A stretch of DNA of 64,000 nucleotides from Trachelipus rathkii (GCA_015478945.1 JABUQX010078416.1:17608-81607); one strand, 5' to 3'; numbered from the stretch's first letter, positions 50,840-63,830 are shown. Translations and numbers: made by a program. The notes: a model not told the origin generated them from the letters alone.

Positions 50840-52109
50840 GCAAACCTTCTAAATCGAGGTCCCCTCCAAAATGCTCATCACTGTTTATTTTTTTGGGAAT
50901 AATGTTTGTTTCCGATATTTTTTAATTCTGTTTATCCCAAATCTAGTGGCTAATAAAAACCTTTCCCTAGAATAAGTTATATTTTATTCTTAATAGTAAT
51001 AAATAAAAGTAACGAATAATAAGCCGGTTATAAATATCATTATATTTGGAGAAATAAATATTATTTTTTTATTTTCTAATATTTTAAAGGTAGGGTACCA
51101 TAAAATTTGAAAGAAGTGACTATCAAAAATAAAACGATCTTTAAATTAAAAAAAATAAAAAGAATAGAATATAAATATTACCTCAACTACGTAAACGCTA
51201 TGTTCGTTTTTGTTTGGCCCAATTTATATGGCCCAACTAAATAAATTTGGTCCTCTAATAAAATTACATGTATCCCCCCTCCTTATCCTAAAATACCCCT
51301 TTAAACGTCCCCCTGCTATTTAGAATAAATTCGAGGAAGTCCTTCTCACGCCTCTACTTTTGGTAGTAATAAATAAATAAATTAATAAATAGACCAATAA
51401 ATCAATAATATATTGTCCCGGAAAGAAAAAATATAAAACCCGATTGTAATGATTTTGCCTCAAAGTTACTATAATATATCTCTATCGAGTTAAAAAGGTA
51501 GGGGTTGTACTTTATTTATTTGGGGAGAACAAAAAGCTTCGATGTTAATTAAAGTTAAAGATAAACAACCTACTAAATATTTTCCTTATTTTTTATACCT
51601 TTGTTTTTTTATTATTAAGGTGAATCATAATTAATGCCCCCATAAAATAAATGTTCACCTATACAGATGTTTATAAGTTATACTTAATTTATTCTTATTT
51701 GGCTGAATAAGTAATAAAATGAATACTGCAAGAGGAATGGTTTTTAAAGTACCAGTATTGAACCTTTTTTATTAAGGAAACTTTGTTCGAAAACGGATAA
51801 AGAAATTTATACAAAACCAATAACGATGAAACTAAGAATAACTTTGGAGATTTTAATAAATTATTCTGTTTGCGTAGATAAAACTCACGTAAACCGTAAT
51901 ACCTACACGAGAGATAAACAGAAACTCCGTACCCTATACTCCAATACCTCCTATATCAGCTACGGTGACCGCTCCACTGACGACAAGAAAGGCTGCATCA
52001 AAAATACATTTAATGAAAGCTACTGGTAACTAAGCGGGTGATACAGGCCAGCTATTCCTCGCCAGATGGCCGTATATTCACCTTCACGTTCGGAAGAGAA
52101 GAGTAAAGA

Positions 52110-52128
52110 CCGTCGGTTTGCGCGACGG
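52110..52128. other. Hairpin in an isolated GC island
   Basis: CCGTCG (52110-52115), loop GTTTGCG, CGACGG (52123-52128), inside a GC-rich block at about 52028-52180 flanked by AT-rich DNA. No terminator-like T-run follows and no RNA family is recognised. Confidence 0.5.
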
Positions 52129-53295
52129 ACGCCTAGACGCCCCGAGCACCGCCAGGTACCTAGTGTTGTGTCTAACCCTTTTCTATCTCGAACAGGATTA
52201 TTATTAATTCATTAAAAAGGCCAACTCATCAGATAATAACTACGACCTGTAGTAGAAGTGATATAAAATAGGAATAAACTAACCTCAGCGTGAAAAACAG
52301 TATAGGGTTATCCAATAGCTTACTTACAAGAGATAACCCCAGAATTCAAATGGGTACAAAGTATAAGGCCCATTTATTAATATAGGTCCCGTGAGTAAAC
52401 CTAGTTTATAATGGTTTTATACTATATTTTTTATATCTATGCCCGCTATCTTCGATCTCTTATCAAAGCCCTTACCTAATGGTTGAAAGGATTAAATAAT
52501 GAGTTGGTTCCTTATTGGATTACCCATAATTATAAATTATATAGTAATTGACCAAGTAAAAATGTAATACTTAATAACTATATACATAAATGTTCCCCCC
52601 ATCATCGTCACGGGAAAACCCTGCCTTATATAAGAGCTGACCGGAAATTGTATAATTTATATTATTATTTTCCATCTTAAACAGCTCAGAAAGATTGCAC
52701 CCCCACATAATATTAGAGAGTTTGACCAAGAGATAGGACAAGACTAATGTGCAAAGAAAACACTTTTTTCTCCTGAACAAATACCCTATCCCGACTAAAA
52801 GGTTGGGATTAAACTGACAATTCCTTTGCTTTAACAAGTGGGAGCCGCTAAGGAAAATGATAGAGAGGAGGTGGTAAAATGAAATAAGCTATAGCAAAAT
52901 TATAGTGGGCTTGAATACGAAATTAATAAAAATTTAAAATGATCAAATTCAAAAACAACTTCACTCATGTGAGCAAATAACTCAAAGACTAGGATTTCGG
53001 AAAGCTTAGGTTACTAACATTCCTGGTCCCCGTTTGCTTCATGCTATATTACTATCTTTTATACCATCTACTTTCTTATCTTTATCTTAAACTTTTTCAT
53101 TCCTGGAACATTCTAAGCGTAGAGCTCATGTAATTGAAATTAATCTCAACACTATCAACTATTGAGATTATAATTAAAATTATTAATTATAAGCTAGTAA
53201 TAAGTGAGTTTATTTGATATAAATAAATGTAGCGGGTTATAATTGATAAAAAATTAAGTAATAAATAATATAATAAATAAAAATTTAAAACAACA

Positions 53296-53372
53296 GAAAA
53301 ATGGAAACAAAATATATAAACAGAAATAATGGAATTAAACTATAGCAACATGAAAAATGGAAACAAAATATA
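53296..53372 (+). repeat. Imperfect direct repeat with an exact 21-bp core
   Basis: The same 21 bases, starting GAAAAATGGAAACAAAAT, occur at 53296-53316 and 53352-53372, 56 bp apart. TATAGCAACA-like text also recurs around them (53341-53350 and 53370-53379). Confidence 0.8.
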
Positions 53373-55059
53373 GCAACACAAATCACCAGCACTAACCAAG
53401 GGGAAAACTTATAAATCACAATTTTATAAATAACAATTAAAATTGGAAAAATATTGAATTAAATAATAAAAAATTTTTTGTCCCAATGAACCATACAGTT
53501 ACCCCTCATCAAAAAAATGTTACAAGGTACTCTTCCTAAAGTTTAACTGTTGTAGCCTAAATGGAAAACTTTAAAAATTCAAGGAAGAATCTGGGTAAGT
53601 TATCGCCCCCCGATAAATAAAAAAAATGATCAATATAATCCAAATGCTCTTCCATTACAACAAGATATCACCATATCTGGTTTTGGAAAACGAAATGTTT
53701 TTCCTAAATTTATGGGTAAGGTAAAAAAATAATAATTTTTTAAAACTACTCGTTCGTCCCCCCCCTTGCAAATATGGGGGGATACGTCTTTTTTTTCAAC
53801 GATATTCCCCCAAATTAAAGGGGGGGTGGTTTAAATAGAACCTTAGGGAAAGTGGGGAGCATGAGCCAAAAATTTCTTCAGACCCGACCTGATTTAAGCG
53901 CTGTTTTTTTGAGAATTCGCTGGCTAAAGCAGTTTAGACTCGTGTTTTACAGCCGAATGGTTTTTCTTTGGAGGGAAGACAAGAAAGGATTTTTGCCCAA
54001 CAGATTGGGAACAAACTTAAAACACCAAGTGTAAAACAAATACCACATTAAAAATAAAGAATCGGAATTTTCCTGGGTGGGAATTCTTGTGGCCCCTTCT
54101 GTGAGAAAATATCCTGAACGGCAGGTTGGCTAACTGAAACATCACAAAGCACCCTATAAGGAAAAATTAAATCCTTCATCTGGTGTCCAAGGAAACTCAA
54201 AAAATTGCCTATTTATGATTATTTAAAAATAATTGGAAAAAATCAGAGTCTGGGGCTTGGGTCGTAATATCGGGGAAAATCCTTTTTTTTATGTGGGCTA
54301 TGTTTAAGCCAACAAACCATTTTAAGGGTTATCATTTTTAAAAGAATTTTTTTTGAGTATACCGAGGGAGATTTGTAGAATTTGATTTTTAAATTGGAAA
54401 CTTGAGTTCATGAAGTTTAAATAAAATGAAGTAGGAAAAATAATGAATTTTAATATTAATTGAGGTGGGCTGCTCTTCCTTCTCAAATTCTTCTTCTCTC
54501 CCCTCCCCTCCCTACTCCTGGTAAACTTCTATAACGCTTTCCTAGTTTTCCTAAAAAATTTTTTATGATATATTAAAATTTTGGAAATATTAAGCTTATT
54601 TGTTAAACCCCCTTAATCTTACCGAAAACCAACCATAAATAATTGAGACAAATGGAACCGGGTTGGGACGAAAACTTTTTTTTTTTTGAAAAAATATTAA
54701 ATAAAGAAATAAAGAGATGAGGCACAGCCCCCTTAAATAGGTGAGGACGGCCCCCAAGTAACTTAGTTGACATTTACATTTCTATGAACGATTATAGCAA
54801 AGTATTCATAGAAACTTAGGAGCTACCGAGACTTCTGAAATATGAAAAAACATAAACTGCGCCCCTCAGATACGCCATGGGCGAAGCAGTGTGCGTTACA
54901 AGCTTTGCTTCAAGGCTTAAAAAATGGAGCAGTAATTTGACACACTGGTAGCCCCACAGGAAGTTACTAGCCCGCAGCACTCCCCTGGTTCCCCTTTTCC
55001 ATGAAATAGTGCGGGGTTTTGAGAAAAAGTGGGGAGTAAAATCAGTGAGAAATATTTCG

Positions 55060-55333
55060 GATGTCTAGAGAATTGGAGAAAGAACAACCCCTATGGCCCT
55101 TTCCGCACATGCAGGAATGCAATATCAAACCTGAGGACAAAGGCCTATTATAGTTCCTTTTTGGGGATTTTAACGCAAGGCATTTTTCAAATGGGGGTTG
55201 CCCATCCGCCGAACCTTCCCAGAAGTCACTTCACATCACTCAAAAAAACGTCGGGCATCTCCTTTCACCCCCTACAGGGAAGCCTCCCCGAAATTGGGGG
55301 TACGTATTCCTCCGTTTCTTTAAGCTACTTGAA
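55060..55333 (+). pseudogene. Non-LTR retrotransposon endonuclease relic (GDFNARH)
   Basis: In the frame of 55163 the sequence reads GDFNARH at 55163-55183. This is the catalytic Asp/Asn block of the APE-type endonuclease in jockey/I-type LINEs, where it is usually followed by two residues and WG. Here FSNGGCPSAEP follows, then further on a NVGHLLSPPTGKP segment. That fits the family pattern of an L-rich helix followed by a PPT-like turn. The frame is open from 55154 to the TAA at 55334-55336, and upstream of a TAG at 55151-55153 it is open back to about 55066. A longer 119-codon frame (55029-55388) runs in another register across the same DNA and is not the coding one. The SDH motif and the N-terminal part of the endonuclease are not visible. 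The element is broken. Confidence 0.5.
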
Positions 55334-57655
55334 TAACAGTTCATACAAGGCACCCACAACTCAAGCCTTAATATGGATGACCTTTTGATTTCCAACCCAG
55401 GACCGAAGAGGAGGCACGAAATCTCCTGGGCGAAGGTAAAACTGACGAGGAATTTAAAAAAATACCTACATAATTCAGTTAAAAAATAAATCCTGGAAGT
55501 GAAAAGGTGGCAGAAAGAAGGATCATCTCGATTAACCTTCGGGTTTTTTTTACCTCAACGAAAGCCGGGCCTGAGACAAAAAAATCCCTGGAAGAAAAAA
55601 ATCGGGGAAACTCTAGACCCCAAAAGCCAGGAACAATAAAAAAGAAATTAAGAATTTTCCCTGGGAAAATGGGCCCTTTTACGCAAGTAAGCAACCCACT
55701 TTGTTCAGCAGGAAAATTAACAGCCGCCCTAAAATATGTATTTCTTTTAAAGGTAATAAAACTTACTCAAGCCGCCCGTAATCCCTTTTTGGCATGGAAA
55801 CTCAGATAAAGCGGATAAAAGCCCCCTTTTCCGAAATGCTAAAAAGGCCTTGTTTTTGAAATTGCCCTCTTGGTTGTTTTGGCCTACCCTGGCCCCAACC
55901 TCCCATTTATAAATTTATCAATACATACAACAATGTATTTACAGCCTTTTTTGGCAGTCCATCTTAATCCCTTACTGAGGTCCGATTCTGCCTATGCGTT
56001 TTTAATGTTCCGTCCCCTTCTTCCCTCCCCCAAGAAAAGAAATTTATGAAATCAGGCAACCCACCTTGGCCCTTAGTCCCCTGTCCTGAACCGAAAGGTT
56101 CCTTCCAAGGAAGGTATTGGGATTCCACCATTATCTCAAAAAATAAGAACATTAAAAAATAGAAACCCAGTCCCAGAGAGCTTTATAATTAATATAAAGG
56201 AATAAAATGAAATGAAAAAATAGATTTTTAAATGTAACGAAAGAAATCAAGAAGCCTTAAAATTTTTGGCCAAGTAGTTTACAAAGTTCCCTGGGAACTA
56301 ATTCACAAAAAAGGAAAATCCCGCTGGACTGAATATTTAATTAAATAATAAGAAAAAATTAATAATAGAATGTAATGGTTTTGAAGAAAATGAAATCCCC
56401 TCGACGAAGAAAAGAGTTCAAAAAATCCACGCCCCTTCCCTCATACGTCAACTTGTACTTTCCTTCTTGGTGAAAGAGCGAAGCCTTCCAAACTGTGCAG
56501 GAAAAGTGAATTTAGAAAGATTTTTTCAAAACCGCTTTATAGACTTCAAAATACTTGAGCTACCCTAAAAGGCTCGTTTATCATCAGAACCAAAAAAAAA
56601 GAAAACGCACAACTCCAGTATCATTTCAAGAAAGAAAAAGTGGTAAGACCCTTTTTTTAAAAATTAAACCCAGCATATAAACAAAAGAAATTCCGAAAGA
56701 ATATGTTTCAGGAAAAAAGGAAAGGTTTTTAATCCAAAAGAGGGTTTAGGGAAAATGAAGGAAAAGGAATACAAATGGAAAAGGAAAAATTTATTAAAAT
56801 AAATGAAATTACCCTAAAGAAATTAGACGAAATAAAATGATTAAATCCTTTCGCTGAAATAACTCGTAATATATTTAATTTCAACGCTGTAAATATAAGG
56901 CCCCTTTTCAAAGTCTGGAATAATTAAAAACGTTTTTCGGAAAAGACTCATTATCAAATGCGGGAGGATTAACCAGATTCAAATTTAAAAGACGGAAATA
57001 CATTTATTTTATACAATTTTATAATGGTAAAGAAAAAAAAAGTTCTTCCCCTAATTACTTTGTAGACATCACATATAGGAAACAAGAAAACTGAGAATTC
57101 CCTCTTACGTGGATACAGCTTTATTGAATATTACTGCCGAGAAATCATTTATATCTTCCGACCACGGGGTAGGACGATATTATTCGGAATGAACCCAACC
57201 TCAGGGAAAAAATCACCTGGTGGTAAAATTTTTCTCCGTATGTCTCAACTGCCTCCTGAAAAGTCGACTTCGTGATTTAAAGGCATGATGCATAAAGATG
57301 GGTAGAAGCAAATTTTCGTTAAACGGAACTGCCCCACAATGGTTCCCCCAAATAGGAAAAACCCCGGGACCCGGAGTATAAAAACCCTTAATTTTAGGGG
57401 AATGGAAGGCAGGAAGTCCCCCTCACTACCAAAGTTTTCCAAGCTATTTAAATGGTTGGCAAACCAATTTTAAAATTAACTTTGTCTGCAGAACATAATT
57501 ATTTATAGTTCCCCTAGTTAGAAATTTCATAGAACCGGTTTTAAATACTCATTATGCCGTGGGGGCCTTCCCCCTTGAAAAAGATTATCAAAAAGGAAGA
57601 ACTGGTACAAACTTAAACCATGGGGAATTGAACCCAGCTAAGTTCCCAGGCACTG
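55334..57655. other. A-rich region between LINE pieces, no motif intact
   Basis: A single LINE would carry its reverse-transcriptase core between the endonuclease and the palm motif. I could not find an intact one here. Frames at 55507-55809 (plus, 100 codons) and 55479-55694, 55964-56152, 56729-56911 and 57245-57442 (minus) carry no recognised motif. The 2.8 kb between GDFNARH and the LAY block is about twice the usual distance. The two pieces are therefore either different copies or separated by an insertion. Confidence 0.35.
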
Positions 57656-58340
57656 TTGGAATTTGCCCAAGCAACCTCAAATCGAACAGAAATAAAACGG
57701 TGGAATTTTTTTTCATTCCAACATTTTTTTGCAAAGTGTTGGTGTAAGTTGGGGTTTTTAGGAAATACTATCCCACCACAACGTATTGAAAGTTTGTGTC
57801 ATAGTAGGGGAAAACAGCAAATTGAAAAGTATATAAGGAATGATCATTGTGATTTAGTTGAAGTCAGAGAGCTACCTAGAACAGGGTTTAATAGAGAGCG
57901 CAAGGATTGTTATTTTAGATTGTTTTTTTTTCCCCTTCGTCCCTTTGGGGGGGGTTTTCGATCCCTCCGGCTCGCTTATACTTCGAATCGGGGCATCTTT
58001 TGTCCGCCAGCAATGTGTTTTTGGGTGACGGAAACAAGAATTATAAAAATTCCTGATACGGCTTTTTTTTGCTTAGAAACCCTTCCCCGTCCCCGAACGG
58101 AACCCAAATCCTTAGTGGATACCCCTATATTTTGGAAAAAACATCTGCGATTACATGGCCTTTTTTAAGGCCGTTATCCAGAGAAAACTTAAATATTCTC
58201 TTTTAATACGAAATAAGGAAAATGTTGGGGTTTTTATCTTTTGAGATACCTCGAAAACTTTTAAAATGGCCCAATATCTTAAAATTCTAATAGACAAAGA
58301 ATTAAACAGTTTAATAAGTTTGGGAAGCTGTCCCCTAGGT
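57656..58340 (+). pseudogene. LINE reverse-transcriptase relic (palm to thumb), in the longest open frame
   Basis: The 170-codon frame 57656-58168 ends in text that follows the layout of jockey/I-type reverse transcriptases after the YADD box. LAYTSNRGIFC at 57971-58003 stands where LAYADDxxI would be, with both catalytic Asp lost. It is followed by WVTETRIIKIPDTAFF (the W...GF.FS..KT...F block), then RPRTEPKSL, VDTPIFWKK and LRLHGLF (the P.L.L...I......RFLGL.F block). The frame stops at 58166. A neighbouring frame continues with RPLSRENLNIL, where RLSW..HI..L is expected, and then RKMLGFLSF. The spacing between the LAY block and W is about 20 residues short. The N-terminal half of this frame has no recognised motif. 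This is a decayed copy, not a functional enzyme. Confidence 0.4.
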
Positions 58341-59580
58341 AAGTGGCCCCCTTTTTAATACATCAGTCAAGATCACATAAACAGCAAAGGCGTTTAGAGT
58401 AATTCGACTAAAAAGGGGTAAGGTGGGCTAGTTTGAAAATCTATAGAAAATGTCCAAAAATTTGGGGTTAGGAATCCGGAAGTTCAAGTGAAAATTCCCC
58501 CAACTTGGAGTTTGAGAAAAACTCGGAATTAAATGGACATATCCCCGTAAAGCTGGAGATAGGGGGAAACCCCTGAAGAATAATAATTGCCCCCTTGAGG
58601 AAAATAAGAGATCCAAAGCGGGTTGCCTTATGGTTATTAATACGAAGTCAAGATCATTGGTTTCAAGGTAATTAAATTTATTCCCATATTGTAAGTTCCC
58701 TTTTCTCCTTACCGAGTTAGTTATTTTCACCCTGTATTTGTTCCCTTCTTTTTACTTTTATGCCCCATTTTTCCATTGGGTTTATCCCATCCCGAAAAGG
58801 AAGGGTGGGAGAGTTCTGTGAAAATCGGAGAAAGGAGGCTCACCCACTGTTCTGTTATATCCTCCGGAGGCCAAGAAAGAATCCCTTTTCCCCGGCATCT
58901 TCCGGGAAGGGCCCACAAATTTCTTTAACTGGAATAATTGATTAAGGGAATTCTTTGTTTAAGACATAGCATGCCATTGTCCCTTAAGTAGTGTACTGCA
59001 CCTGTAAGAGGGCTTATTTGGGGCAGTCTCCCTGCATATCAAACTTTTAAATTCATCGGTGACCTCTTTTTGATTTTCATAATGTAATATTGGTTTTTAC
59101 ATACTTTACAGTGGTTTCCGCCGCTTTTTCCTTCCAACAGGAAAAAGAGACGCCAAAAGGAAGGCTAGTTCATTGTTGCTGGCCATCAAGGGGGGACCGG
59201 CCACCAAAAAACGCTCCGGGAAGTATTGTAGAAAGCCCGTCCCAATAGCATGAGAAAATGCCCCTCTCAGTAAAGGTGTTAGTTCCATACCCAAACCCCC
59301 GGAAGGCTTTTTATTTAGAAATAGAAAACAATAAATATAATCTTATCATGGTTTTAAGTTTAGTGGTAATTTTTATTATTGGTGGTCTTTGCCTAACAGT
59401 TTTTTGGGGTGCATAATCCTATCTTAATTTTTAATTTCCTCAGACACTCTTAGAATCTCTAGAACATTTCTCAAGGAAAATAAAAACTGAAAGTAAAAAC
59501 TCTTAAATGAAAGCCAATTAATAATTACTAGCATTACAATCATTTTGGAGATAGCCCGAAATGATTGGCCGCCTATAGAT
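58341..59580. other. Mixed region downstream of the LINE relic, no gene confirmed
   Basis: Frames at 58428-58730, 58727-58918 and 59106-59294 (minus) and 58760-58945 (plus) overlap and have no recognised domain. A ten-base palindrome, CCTCCGGAGG, is at 58861-58870, and a GC hairpin with uneven arms lies at about 58884-58915. No RNase H motif or A-tail that would close the LINE was found. Confidence 0.4.
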
Positions 59581-60115
59581 ATTAATTATAATGATCTATT
59601 TAAATATTATATATATATTTATAAAGTTATAGTGTTATATTGATATATATGTAAATATATCTTTAATTTATACTAATATAGTATAGTAATAAATAATATA
59701 TAATATTAATTATTAATTAACATTATATAACAATAGTATTAAATATATATATAATATATATATTATATTAATAAGTTTATATATTATATATAATTTATTT
59801 ATATATATATATATGTAGTATATAATATATAATTTATTATAGTATCTATTATAATAACAATAAAATGATTAATAATATAAAATATATTATATATATATAT
59901 GAATTAAATATATATAATATATAAATATATATATATATTTACTTACAAATACATTATATAAAATTTTAATATTAAAATTCCATAAATAATAATAAATTAT
60001 ATATTATAATATATTATTATAATATTACTATATATATATATATTATTATATATATTATATATATATTGTATATATATAGTCATATTTTTATATATAAATA
60101 TATATTACTATTTGA
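59581..60115. repeat. (TA)n-rich block
   Basis: More than 500 bp of TA/TAAT steps, nearly free of G and C. In composition it is the counterpart of the arrays in the first 1.3 kb. Confidence 0.85.
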
Positions 60116-63100
60116 AAGCGAAAGAATTTTAATTGAAGGTCCACCAAAATACTAAATATGGTTATAATCATTATCGAATTATTTCAATAAAAATATTTTA
60201 TTAACTGAAATTACGTGTTTGTAAATTTCAAATACCTCTTATAAAATGATACTATCAACATATATTACTTATTTCCTATTTTTAAAATGGCCCAGACCTC
60301 CCCTTTTTATATCATGCATTTAATCTATTTAAAAAAAACTACAAAAACAGCCTTTACGGGAAAATGGAAAATAACATTTTTTTGGGATAAGGGTAACTTT
60401 TTTTTTTTGCGAGTATGGAAAAAAAAATTCCCTCAATTTAAGTAAAAATGTCAGAAAGATAACTGATCCCTTCAAATGCAAATGAAGAGAAAGACCTGGG
60501 TACTAGGCATTACTGCAAGATCTGGAACTTACATGATATCAGTCCAGAAAAGCTAAATATGAAACGAATAGGGAAATCTTGGAATATTTTTCTTGGCTTT
60601 CATATTTTTTTCCCCTTCCCCCTTTCTTTTTGTTTTTCTTAATTTCTTTACGGTAAATTTAAATGAATTTCTTATTTTGTTTTTTTGTGAATGGTTTTAA
60701 CAATTTTTAAATTCTCACCTCCCTCTATTTTTTTCCAGTACTTTTTCCTCACGTTGTCCACCTGTCACAAAGACGCTCTCTACAGAAAATTAATAACCAG
60801 TCTTAATTATACCTCCCGTAATTACTAGCCCCGCAAGGGCATCCCTTCCCTGGGTTTTGCGTTTGGGCTGTTAAACGTCCCCAAATTTACAAAAAAATAA
60901 AAAAAAAATCATGGCATGAAAAGCACAAAATCAGGTTTGAAAACCAGCTGCACCGTATAAAAAAGAATTTTATTTTTCCGCAAACTTGCACTTTGATTCT
61001 TTAGTTTTTCATTTAAGTTTTTTTTTGGGGTTAAACATTGAGTAAATAGCAATCTACCCATCCTTTTCCCCCTCCCGATACACAGCCACGTTCTAAACGT
61101 TTTTTTGCCATTTTTCTTATACTTTTTTTTTTTTTTTCAATTAATGAAAGAATCTTAAAAATGTCCTTAAAGGACTGTCATTTTTCATGGAGAATTTTTC
61201 TAAATAAACACAAGTAAAAAAATCTGTTTCAAACAAGCATTTGTTTCTACTTTCTAAAACGCAAACGCTTTGAACTAAATTTTTCTAACCTAACAAAAGC
61301 CTATATGAAAAAATAGTTTGTCCCCGGGGTTAAAACCAACTTCCTTATTTTTTTCATATTTTATTAATTCTATTATTTTTATTAAACTCCTTTTTTATTT
61401 TTTGTTTTTTTTTTGGGCAAATTTTAAATAAACATATAAAAAATTTTTTATCTCCCTCAATTTTTTCTAAAAAAGTTATTTGTTTATTTTTTTTTTGTGG
61501 CTCCTGTACTTTATTAGATAAGATTGCCCATGATAAAATCGTAAAAGGGAAGGGCCCTGGACTTATCCTAAATTTTAAATATATTCCCCTCGTCAATATA
61601 TATTCCTTTCCTTTTCAATAATAATTTTTAAATATTTTGCTTTAATCTTAAAAAGGGTCAGTCAAATTAAAAGAAAAGTTTAATGATAAACGTAATTTAA
61701 GCCGGAATCTCAAAATGCCAGAACTAAAACGCTTTTGGAATCGATCGCTGTAACGTCCCAGGCAATATTAATGTGTACGGTTTCTGATTAAATTGTTTAA
61801 TCGCAAAATAATAGGGCGCTTCAAAAATAACTTGTGTCTTATAATTTAACCAAAATATCATAAGTTAAAATATTTTAACTAATAAAACTAAATGGTTACA
61901 AAATCATGTAAAAAATATAAATTATTATTAAAACCGATCCCCGATTTTTTGTTAAACTAAGAATATCCAACCTTTTTACGAGAGACGTTAATTTATCACG
62001 GGAGTTTCCAAACTTACAACAATACCGCCTAAACCTAAAAGCCTACAATAACAAATTTGGTGAATTTCAAGTATTAAAAAAAATAATCTTTCCATTTGAA
62101 AACTTAAATTAATGGTTTAAATTTGTTTTCAATGTAAGGTTTTTTTTTTTTAATATATAATATAAAAAAAGAAATTTAAGTTCCATCATCAATGTAATGT
62201 TATAATTTTATATAAAGAAAATGAATATAACTTTCCCCTCTTTGCTTCACAAACGGAAAATATTGTTAATCATTAGATATTGAGTTGGAAGAAAGTAAAT
62301 TTTTTAATTGTTGAACTTCCGAAAAAAGGGCATACATGAATTGAGGGGATAAAATATAGATTTAAAACGAATATTTTCCTAATAATTATAATTTATCGAT
62401 ATAATCAAAACTTAGATCCTTTCCATTGGGTTTTTTTCCTTTCTCCGTTTACTTAGTTAGAATTTTTATTACCATTATTAAGAGGAGGGAAAGGGAGTCA
62501 TGTCTCCATATTTGTTTAATATCTTTATTTACAGTTTCACGATTTCTTGATCAGAATTTATCCTCCTTTACCCTCCCTTTTGATTGGTGTTTGATGGGTG
62601 TCTTATCAAATATTCCTTTGTTATCCTCCTAATCCACTCTTTTTCAAAGGATGAACATTACCTACCTTAAGAGCTTTTCTTTTTTATTTTAAAGCCATCC
62701 TTCCCTTTAGAAAATTGGGGTGATTGTTTTTTGAATTTCTTAATTTAAAAAAGAACAGATAGTTTGTTTTCGATGCCTGTCAAGCCAACGTCAAGCTCTT
62801 CACATTGAAAGTTTTTTCCTACAGACCCCAAATCTTCCCAAAAACACAACTTAAAACGAATCCCGGTCCCTTCAGTATTCTTTGGGATTGTTCCTCCTTC
62901 GGGTGATTTTATTTTTCAAGGTAAAATGTTCCCCCAACAATTGCCCATTTTTACAAACAATCCTCCTAAGAATTTAGAAAAATTTTTGAGGCGCGTCCCC
63001 TCAATCCCATGAAGGCCGTTTTTGGTTCTTTTGAATGGACCTTAAAACATTATATATTAGGACGAGTTTTCCTCCCTCAAACCAAAACAAGTTTTTTTAT

Positions 63101-63830
63101 GCCAATAATCCTGAAGCCCTCCTATGCATTTCCCTCTCATGTTTGTGCCAGCATTTTCTTAGCTCCACATAGATTTCGGAAATTCCCTAAAAACCACTTT
63201 TGGGTTTTGTTATCCCGTAAATATATTTTTGTATCTTTATTTCCTATACATCCCAAAGGTTACTCGCGTAACCATAATTTTAAATCTAACCAATACTCCA
63301 AATCACTTAAAATGCCCTTTGGCAATTAGAGAACCCTCTTTTGGAATTTCTTTTCATTAATTAAATAAAAAAGAACATTCAATTCTTTTCAATAATCTAT
63401 CAAACCTCATCAGCCACTCCACGACACTTTTACCTCCCTTTTCAACATATTTTTTTTTTTCCCTCCTTTGTTAATAGGCAACCTCAAACGAACAGAAGAG
63501 ATTTTTCCCTTCCTTTTTTCAATTCTCAAAGGCAAATTATAGTATTTACTCCCTTTGGTAAATAATGATCGAAAAATTTTTTTAACTTCTAAAAATCCCT
63601 TCAATCGTACAATTAATTAAGACAGCAGTCTTTAGATATTGCCTTAGCGCATAAATAATTAAAAATCCCAAACGAAATTTTTTTATTCCCAATGAACAAT
63701 CATGAGCCTCTTTATCGTAGCCTCCCCTCTAGCAGAATGGAGTTGTTTGGATGAATATTAATATATTGGACCTGGTTCGATAGCGTTTCCATAACAAAAT
63801 TTTAAATAAATTCACATAATATTTAAAATT
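60116..63830. other. T-rich, homopolymer-laden region, no gene confirmed
   Basis: The plus strand is again T- and C-rich (60280-63500). Frames at 61354-61596 (minus), 62426-62632 and 63009-63329 (plus, 106 codons) and 63410-63604 (minus) reflect this strand bias and carry no recognised domain. Many T6 to T14 runs are present. Confidence 0.5.

Larger units (their letters stand above)
50840..55028. other. A-rich, homopolymer-laden region, no gene confirmed
   Basis: The plus strand switches from T-rich to A-rich at about 51 kb. 52028-52180 is a GC-rich island. Frames at 51826-52029 and 53852-54034 (plus) and 52571-52837 (minus, 88 codons) are unassigned. Runs such as C7, G7 and A6 are frequent. 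Confidence 0.45.

Noticed and set aside
52110..52128. Rho-independent terminator
   Set aside because: The stem has a 7-base loop, no following T-run, and the genome context is eukaryotic.
55029..55388. 119-codon frame as a gene
   Set aside because: The recognisable LINE endonuclease motif lies in another register of the same DNA, so this frame is a shadow of it.
55507..55809. 100-codon lysine-rich frame
   Set aside because: It reflects the A-rich strand. No linker or reverse-transcriptase motif could be aligned.
63009..63329. 106-codon frame near the window end
   Set aside because: It sits in T/C-rich low-quality sequence without motif, domain or splice context.
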